DNA of 8,875 nucleotides from the NCBI GenBank assembly GCA_021810735.1, contig JAJZIF010000123.1, positions 1 through 8,875 on the forward strand, given 5' to 3'. Of this stretch, positions 6,642 through 8,875 are shown piece after piece. Below the pieces are notes generated by a model that was not told where the DNA came from, made no database searches, and saw only the letters and a list, made by a program, of their open reading frames with translations. Origin of the DNA: Acidobacteriota bacterium (GTDB taxonomy: Bacteria > Acidobacteriota > Terriglobia > Terriglobales > Acidobacteriaceae). Within the stretch, counting starts at the first letter, position 1; every line of letters begins with the position of its first letter. The translations under genes and the position numbers were made by a program.

Positions 6642-6728
6642 TGATAGCTGAGAACGCTCCCGTGTTTCAAGCCTGAATTCTCAATCTTAAAACACGGGTT
6701 CGATTCCCGTTAGCGCTACCAGCTATCA
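6642..6728 (+). repeat. Nested inverted repeats enclosing the tRNA 3' remnant
   Basis: Outer arms TGATAGCTG (6642-6650) and CAGCTATCA (6720-6728) are a perfect 9-bp match. Inner arms CCCGTGTTT (6659-6667) and AAACACGGG (6690-6698) are another. CGCT (6655-6658) can pair with AGCG (6712-6715) between them. The inner stem would compete with the tRNA T stem. Nothing in a normal tRNA explains the outer pair. Confidence 0.6.
6694..6721 (+). pseudogene. 3' fragment of a tRNA gene (T arm, acceptor 3' strand, CCA)
   Basis: ACGGG (6694-6698), loop TTCGATT (6699-6705) and CCCGT (6706-6710) form a perfect T arm. They are followed by seven acceptor bases TAGCGCT (6711-6717), discriminator A and encoded CCA (6719-6721). 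A full tRNA would need AGCGCTA, allowing wobble, some 50-70 bases upstream. None is there, and no anticodon stem forms just before the T arm. This is therefore the displaced 3' end of a tRNA gene, the usual trace of integration into a tRNA. The amino-acid identity cannot be read because the anticodon is missing. Confidence 0.65.
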
Positions 6729-6786
6729 TCCGCTAAAGCCCGCTAAATCAGCAGGCTTTGCTTTGCCCGGAAAAATCCGTTAGCGC
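6707..6786 (+). repeat. Direct repeat CCGTTAGCGC, 70 bases apart
   Basis: CCGTTAGCGC is found at 6707-6716, inside the tRNA T stem and acceptor strand, and again at 6777-6786. Two CGCTAA copies (6731-6736, 6741-6746) are complementary to its TTAGCG core. The second copy may be a trace of an earlier or alternative attachment core. Confidence 0.45.
6735..6759 (+). terminator. Terminator-like hairpin behind the tRNA remnant
   Basis: AAAGCC (6735-6740) pairs with GGCTTT (6754-6759), and after one mismatch GCT (6742-6744) pairs with AGC (6750-6752) around a 5-base loop. It lies 13 bases after the CCA, where a tRNA terminator would be. GCTTTGCCC follows, so the T-tract is poor. Confidence 0.4.
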
Positions 6787-6792
6787 GTGCTG

Positions 6793-6833
6793 ATGGCACA
6801 AAACGTGAAATCTGTGGCACAACCTGTGGCACA
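6793..6833 (+). repeat. TGGCACA repeat cluster right of the tRNA remnant
   Basis: CTGTGGCACA occurs at 6812-6821 and 6824-6833 with a 12-base period, and a related GATGGCACA lies at 6792-6800. The same decamer is at 6438-6447. Short clustered repeats beside a tRNA 3' end are typical of tyrosine-integrase arm sites. Confidence 0.55.
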
Positions 6834-7115
6834 GTCCATACGGCCCCGGTCGCCTGCTTGCAGGAATCTAGTGCGATAGCGGTTGAAAGGTTAATGGCGC
6901 AGCGAGAAGACAGCAGGCCGGGATAGGTTTCCCCGCATAGCCCCTCAGTGCAGGAAAAGGGGGGATGTGCGCGTTTCCATGCGGGTATCGACGCAGAACA
7001 CCGCTTTGCTGTTCCACGTCCTTTGCTCTTCTCCTATTGCGCTGATAGTCCTTTCATTGAGGTGCGGAGGCAAGGGCAACAGCGTAGGATTACGGTGCGA
7101 AGAGGGACAGAAACC

Positions 7116-7382
7116 ATGAATCTTTCAGTAGAGGAACTAAGACCTAAATATTTAGAGATCTCCTATACCGCTGACGGGAATAAGACCTCCGCTGTCATTC
7201 GCCTTGACTTGGCACCTACGCTATCGACAACCGTGTTGGAGATCGGGGAGAAATACGTATTTGCGCACAGACGCAAGCGCCCGTTCTTAGCATTCCTCGG
7301 TAAACGGCGGTTATGCGATTTCTCAATGAATGTGGAGCGGAAGAGCGACCATCTATGTAGAAATAAAAGGCCACGTGAATAG
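7116..7382 (+). CDS. Small hypothetical protein, possibly truncated at its 3' end
   Basis: 88 residues from the ATG at 7116, preceded by AGAGGG (7101-7106) nine bases upstream. The frame is open further upstream (a GTG at 6948), but that part has no ribosome site and is low in protein-like character. The N-terminal half (LSVEELRPKYLEISYTADGN, then TSAVIRLDLAPT) reads like a small beta-rich domain. The second half is very basic (HRRKRPF, GKRR, RNKRPRE) and does not look like a normal continuation. The last five codons and the stop lie in the stem and loop of the hairpin at 7366-7397. I do not recognise the family. It may be a remnant whose 3' end was replaced, or a chance frame. Confidence 0.4.
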   Translation: MNLSVEELRPKYLEISYTADGNKTSAVIRLDLAPTLSTTVLEIGEKYVFAHRRKRPFLAFLGKRRLCDFSMNVERKSDHLCRNKRPRE

Positions 7383-7397
7383 CTTCACGTGGCCTTT
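7366..7397 (+). terminator. Strong 14-bp hairpin, likely bidirectional terminator
   Basis: AAAGGCCACGTGAA (7366-7379) pairs perfectly with TTCACGTGGCCTTT (7384-7397) around loop TAGC. Both strands show A-rich sequence before and T residues at the end of the stem. The stop codon TAG of the small ORF is at 7380-7382, in the loop. It lies just outside the IS200-like element, on its right-end side. Confidence 0.7.
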
Positions 7398-7432
7398 CCG
7401 CTAACTCTAAAACTCTGGCTACAAGTAAGTAT

Positions 7433-7451
7433 CCCCCGGCAGAGCCGGGGG
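7433..7451. repeat. Right-end hairpin of the IS200-like element
   Basis: CCCCCGGC (7433-7440) and GCCGGGGG (7444-7451) form a perfect 8-bp stem with loop AGA. CTTTATT follows on the plus strand, so it could also act as a terminator in that direction. Confidence 0.75.
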
Positions 7452-7461
7452 CTTTATTGTG

Positions 7462-7533
7462 TGAGCCGCTCGAAGCGGCTTGAGCGGGGTCGCTAACGCG
7501 GCCCCAGTTGCGTTGAGCCACCTTGACGGTGGC
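7462..7533. repeat. Three tandem hairpins between tnpA and the right IS end
   Basis: Hairpin 1: AGCCGCT (7464-7470) with AGCGGCT (7474-7480), extended by two G-T pairs (7462-7463 with 7481-7482). Hairpin 2: GGGGTCGC (7486-7493) with GCGGCCCC (7498-7505), loop TAAC. Hairpin 3: GCCACC (7517-7522) with GGTGGC (7528-7533), loop TTGAC. The third starts three bases past the tnpA stop. The non-Watson-Crick pairs are G-T as read on the plus strand but would be A-C mismatches on the minus strand, so folding favours the plus strand. Confidence 0.65.
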
Positions 7534-7536
7534 AGG

Positions 7537-7968
7537 TCATTTCCATAGGTTCATCTGGTCGATCCTCTGATCTTCCTTCTCCTGGTTGCGGATGTACTCC
7601 CGAATTGTCGTCTCATCTCGACCCACGGTTGACACGAAGTAACCTCGCGCCCAGAAACTCTGCCCAACGTAATTTTGCTTCCGTTCTCCGTACACTCGCG
7701 CCAAATGAATTGCGCTCTTGCCCTTCATGAATCCCACGACCTGCGACACAGCATATTTCGGCGGTATCGAGATCATCATATGAACATGATCGGCCAGCAA
7801 ATGTCCTTCTTCGATCCGACACTCCTTTTGCTCGGCTAGCTTGCGAAACACCTCGCCTAAATGCTGGCGAAGACTACCGTACAACACCTTCCGGCGGCAC
7901 TTCGGTATAAATACAACGTGGTACTTGCACTCCCACTTCGAGTGGCTTAAGCTCTCGAATTCGTCCAT
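7537..7968 (-). CDS. tnpA: IS200/IS605-family Y1 transposase TnpA
   Basis: 143 residues, the normal size for the family. The HUH metal-binding motif is H61-V62-H63 in LLADHVHMMISIPP. The catalytic tyrosine is Y125 in TIREYIRNQEKED, with Q129 four residues on, as expected. WECKYHVVFIPKCRRKVLYG (12-31) and FMKGKSAIHLA (80-90) and SFWARGYFVSTVG (104-116) are further family signatures. The enzyme nicks and joins single-stranded DNA at hairpin ends during peel-and-paste transposition, through a 5'-phosphotyrosine link. AAGGAG (7976-7981 on the minus strand) lies seven bases before the ATG. All catalytic residues are present and the frame is intact, so the element may be active. Confidence 0.95.
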   Translation of the reverse strand: MDEFESLSHSKWECKYHVVFIPKCRRKVLYGSLRQHLGEVFRKLAEQKECRIEEGHLLADHVHMMISIPPKYAVSQVVGFMKGKSAIHLARVYGERKQNYVGQSFWARGYFVSTVGRDETTIREYIRNQEKEDQRIDQMNLWK

Positions 7969-8011
7969 CCAGTTTCTCCTTGAAGTGTGCTTGGCGGCTC
8001 ACCTCAAAGAG

Positions 8012-8032
8012 TTTCTGGATGGACTCCAGAAA
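8012..8032 (-). promoter_or_regulatory. Leader hairpin upstream of tnpA
   Basis: TTTCTGGA (8012-8019) and TCCAGAAA (8025-8032) form a perfect 8-bp stem with a 5-base loop, inside the element and 44 bases before the tnpA start. A TTGACA box (minus strand, 8034-8039) touches it, but no good -10 follows at 17 bases. IS200 leaders are known to carry stem-loops that damp tnpA expression from outside transcription; this may be the equivalent. Confidence 0.5.
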
Positions 8033-8143
8033 ATGTCAAACTTCTACTGCCTCCCCGGCAGAGCCGGGGGAACTCCCGATTGGATTAGGACCGTAAGAAG
8101 TGTATTGTTTAGCATTGCTGCCTCCGACGCATGACAAAATGCA

Positions 8144-8875
8144 TCATAGCTCTATCGTCTTCTCTTCCACCAGATTCTTCGCCTTTGCGATAAATTCTTC
8201 CAGCGGCATGAAGCCTTGATCGCCTTTGCCGCGGGTTCGGACGCTGACGGCGTTGGCTGACGCTTCTTTGTCGCCCATGACGAGCAGGTAGGGAATCTTC
8301 TGCATGGTCAGGTCGCGGATTTTTGCGTTCATTTTTTCGTTGCGGTCGTCGAGTTGTACCCGCAGTCCAGCTATTTGTAACTGTGACTGTACTGTTTTTG
8401 CGTACTCGATGTGTTTTTCGCTGATTGGCACCAATCCTACCTGTACCGGCGCTAACCACAGCGGGAACGCGCCCGCGTAATGCTCGATGAGTACGCCGAA
8501 AAAGCGCTCGACCGAGCCGAACAACGCGCGATGCACCATGACCGGTTGATGGCGCTCGCCATCTTCACCGACGTATTCGAGATCGAAGCGGGCGGGCAGA
8601 TTGAAGTCGAACTGCACGGTGGATAGCTGCCACAGGCGGCCCAGAGCATCGACCAGCTTGATGTCGATCTTGGGGCCGTAGAACGCGGCCTCGCCAGAGA
8701 TGGTCCTGTAGGGAATTTGCCTGCGCTGGAGGACGCGTTCGAGCGAGCCGATGGCCATGGCCCAGTTCTCCGGAGAGCCGACGTAGCTGGTGGTATCTTT
8801 CGGGTCCCAGGTGGAAAGCTCGACTTTGAATTCCGCGAAGCCGAAGGTCTTCAGCACAGCTTCGGCGAAATCGAT
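8144..8875 (-). CDS. thrS: Threonine-tRNA ligase, C-terminal part (runs off the right edge)
   Basis: 243 C-terminal residues of threonyl-tRNA synthetase, which charges tRNA-Thr in the cytoplasm. Visible parts are the end of the class II catalytic core with GEAAFYGPKIDI, the STVQFDFNLPARF segment, and motif 3 with MVHRALFGSVERFFGVLIEHYAG. The His of HRA in this motif is the third zinc ligand in the family, and the Arg of VER is the motif 3 arginine. The anticodon-binding domain follows from APVQVGLVPI through DRNEKMNAKIRDLTMQKIPYLLVMGDKE to the stop. Full-length ThrRS is about 640-680 residues, so the N-terminal editing domain and most of the core lie beyond 8875; the frame is open to the edge (I-D-F-A-E-A before V-L-K-T-F). 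infC, often downstream of thrS, is absent: the IS200-like element and the gene-free region lie there instead. Confidence 0.95.
   Translation of the reverse strand: MDFAEAVLKTFGFAEFKVELSTWDPKDTTSYVGSPENWAMAIGSLERVLQRRQIPYRTISGEAAFYGPKIDIKLVDALGRLWQLSTVQFDFNLPARFDLEYVGEDGERHQPVMVHRALFGSVERFFGVLIEHYAGAFPLWLAPVQVGLVPISEKHIEYAKTVQSQLQIAGLRVQLDDRNEKMNAKIRDLTMQKIPYLLVMGDKEASANAVSVRTRGKGDQGFMPLEEFIAKAKNLVEEKTIEL

Larger units (their letters stand above)
6310..7115. other. Gene-free region with attachment-site-like repeats
   Basis: About 800 bases with no convincing gene on either strand. It is AT-richer near 6400-6600 and contains dispersed motif repeats (6428, 6514, 6793-6833), the tRNA 3' remnant (6694-6721), nested inverted repeats (6642-6728) and a terminator-like hairpin (6735-6759). 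From about 6842 to 7115 nothing specific is seen apart from possible leader sequence of the small ORF at 7116. The density of repeats, not coding, marks this stretch. Confidence 0.6.
7433..8070 (-). mobile_element. IS200-like insertion sequence (single tnpA, hairpin ends)
   Basis: The element holds one Y1 transposase gene on the minus strand and no tnpB, as in IS200. An identical 18-base sequence, CCCCGGCAGAGCCGGGGG, lies at 7434-7451 and 8053-8070. Each copy folds into a hairpin with an AGA loop (left stem 8 bp from 7433, right stem 7 bp plus a T-G pair). Subterminal hairpins of this sort are what TnpA recognises as single-stranded ends. The span given is the hairpin-to-hairpin minimum of 638 bases; true tips lie slightly outside and cannot be fixed, because this family makes no target duplication and has no terminal inverted repeats. 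With the gene on the minus strand the left end of the element is at about 8070 and the right end at about 7433. Confidence 0.8.

Noticed and set aside
6709..6787. Integron attC-like GTTAGCG motifs
   Set aside because: GTTAGCG breaks the GTTRRRY consensus and no paired R'/R'' arrangement or cassette gene is present.
6792..6833. CRISPR-like short regular repeats
   Set aside because: Units are about 10 bases with 2-12 base gaps, far too short for repeats and spacers; integrase arm-type sites explain them better.
6948..7115. N-terminal extension of the small hypothetical protein from GTG 6948
   Set aside because: No ribosome site there and little protein-like character, while ATG 7116 has AGAGGG at good spacing.
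7371..7392. Two TTCACGTGG-like sequences resembling parS (core TTTCACGTGAAA)
   Set aside because: Only one flank of each matches parS, and the inverted pair is fully explained by the terminator hairpin stem.
7491..7498. CGCTAACG in the IS hairpin matching the reverse complement of the att repeat
   Set aside because: Eight bases of identity inside a hairpin loop is within chance expectation and gives no other sign of shared origin.

Overview
The window looks like bacterial accessory DNA running into a core gene. The best guess for the host is a soil acidobacterium (Acidobacteriota, Terriglobia-like). This rests on the orphan MacB/FtsX-type permease of about 811 residues, a layout typical of that phylum, on the DUF6429-type small protein, and on moderate-to-high GC codon use. 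No rRNA or other marker fixes the taxon.

Layout from left to right. A long ParB-like protein with cysteine clusters (84-1682, +) ends in a textbook intrinsic terminator. A duplicated-domain ABC permease without an ATPase follows (1935-4370, +). Next come two unrelated type II toxin-antitoxin modules in the same direction: an HI1419/HI1420-type pair with the RelE/ParE-fold toxin first (4532-5154), and a Phd/VapC-type pair (5392-6062). Each pair has a near-perfect inverted repeat across its promoter, a likely autoregulatory operator. A DUF6429-like gene (6067-6309, -) converges on vapC.

From 6310 to 7115 there is no convincing gene. This stretch holds the 3' end of a tRNA gene (T arm, acceptor 3' strand, CCA) with no matching 5' half. 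It sits among nested inverted repeats, direct repeats and several CTGTGGCACA-type motifs. The best reading is an attachment site, or the scar of one, for a tRNA-targeting integrative element. The ParB, the toxin-antitoxin pairs and DUF6429 would then be element cargo or stabilisation genes on its left. No integrase is visible.

Right of the site lie a small unknown ORF whose stop codon falls in the loop of a strong terminator hairpin (7116-7382) and a single-gene IS200-like element (about 7433-8070; Y1 transposase on the minus strand). The IS has matching hairpins at both ends and three more between tnpA and its right end. The window closes with the 3' part of thrS (threonyl-tRNA synthetase, -), a core gene that runs off the right edge.

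The parts fit a model of an integrated element kept stable by two addiction modules and perhaps a partition-like protein, bordering chromosomal sequence near thrS that has taken an IS200-type insertion. The element as a unit is inferred; the individual genes and repeats are directly visible.
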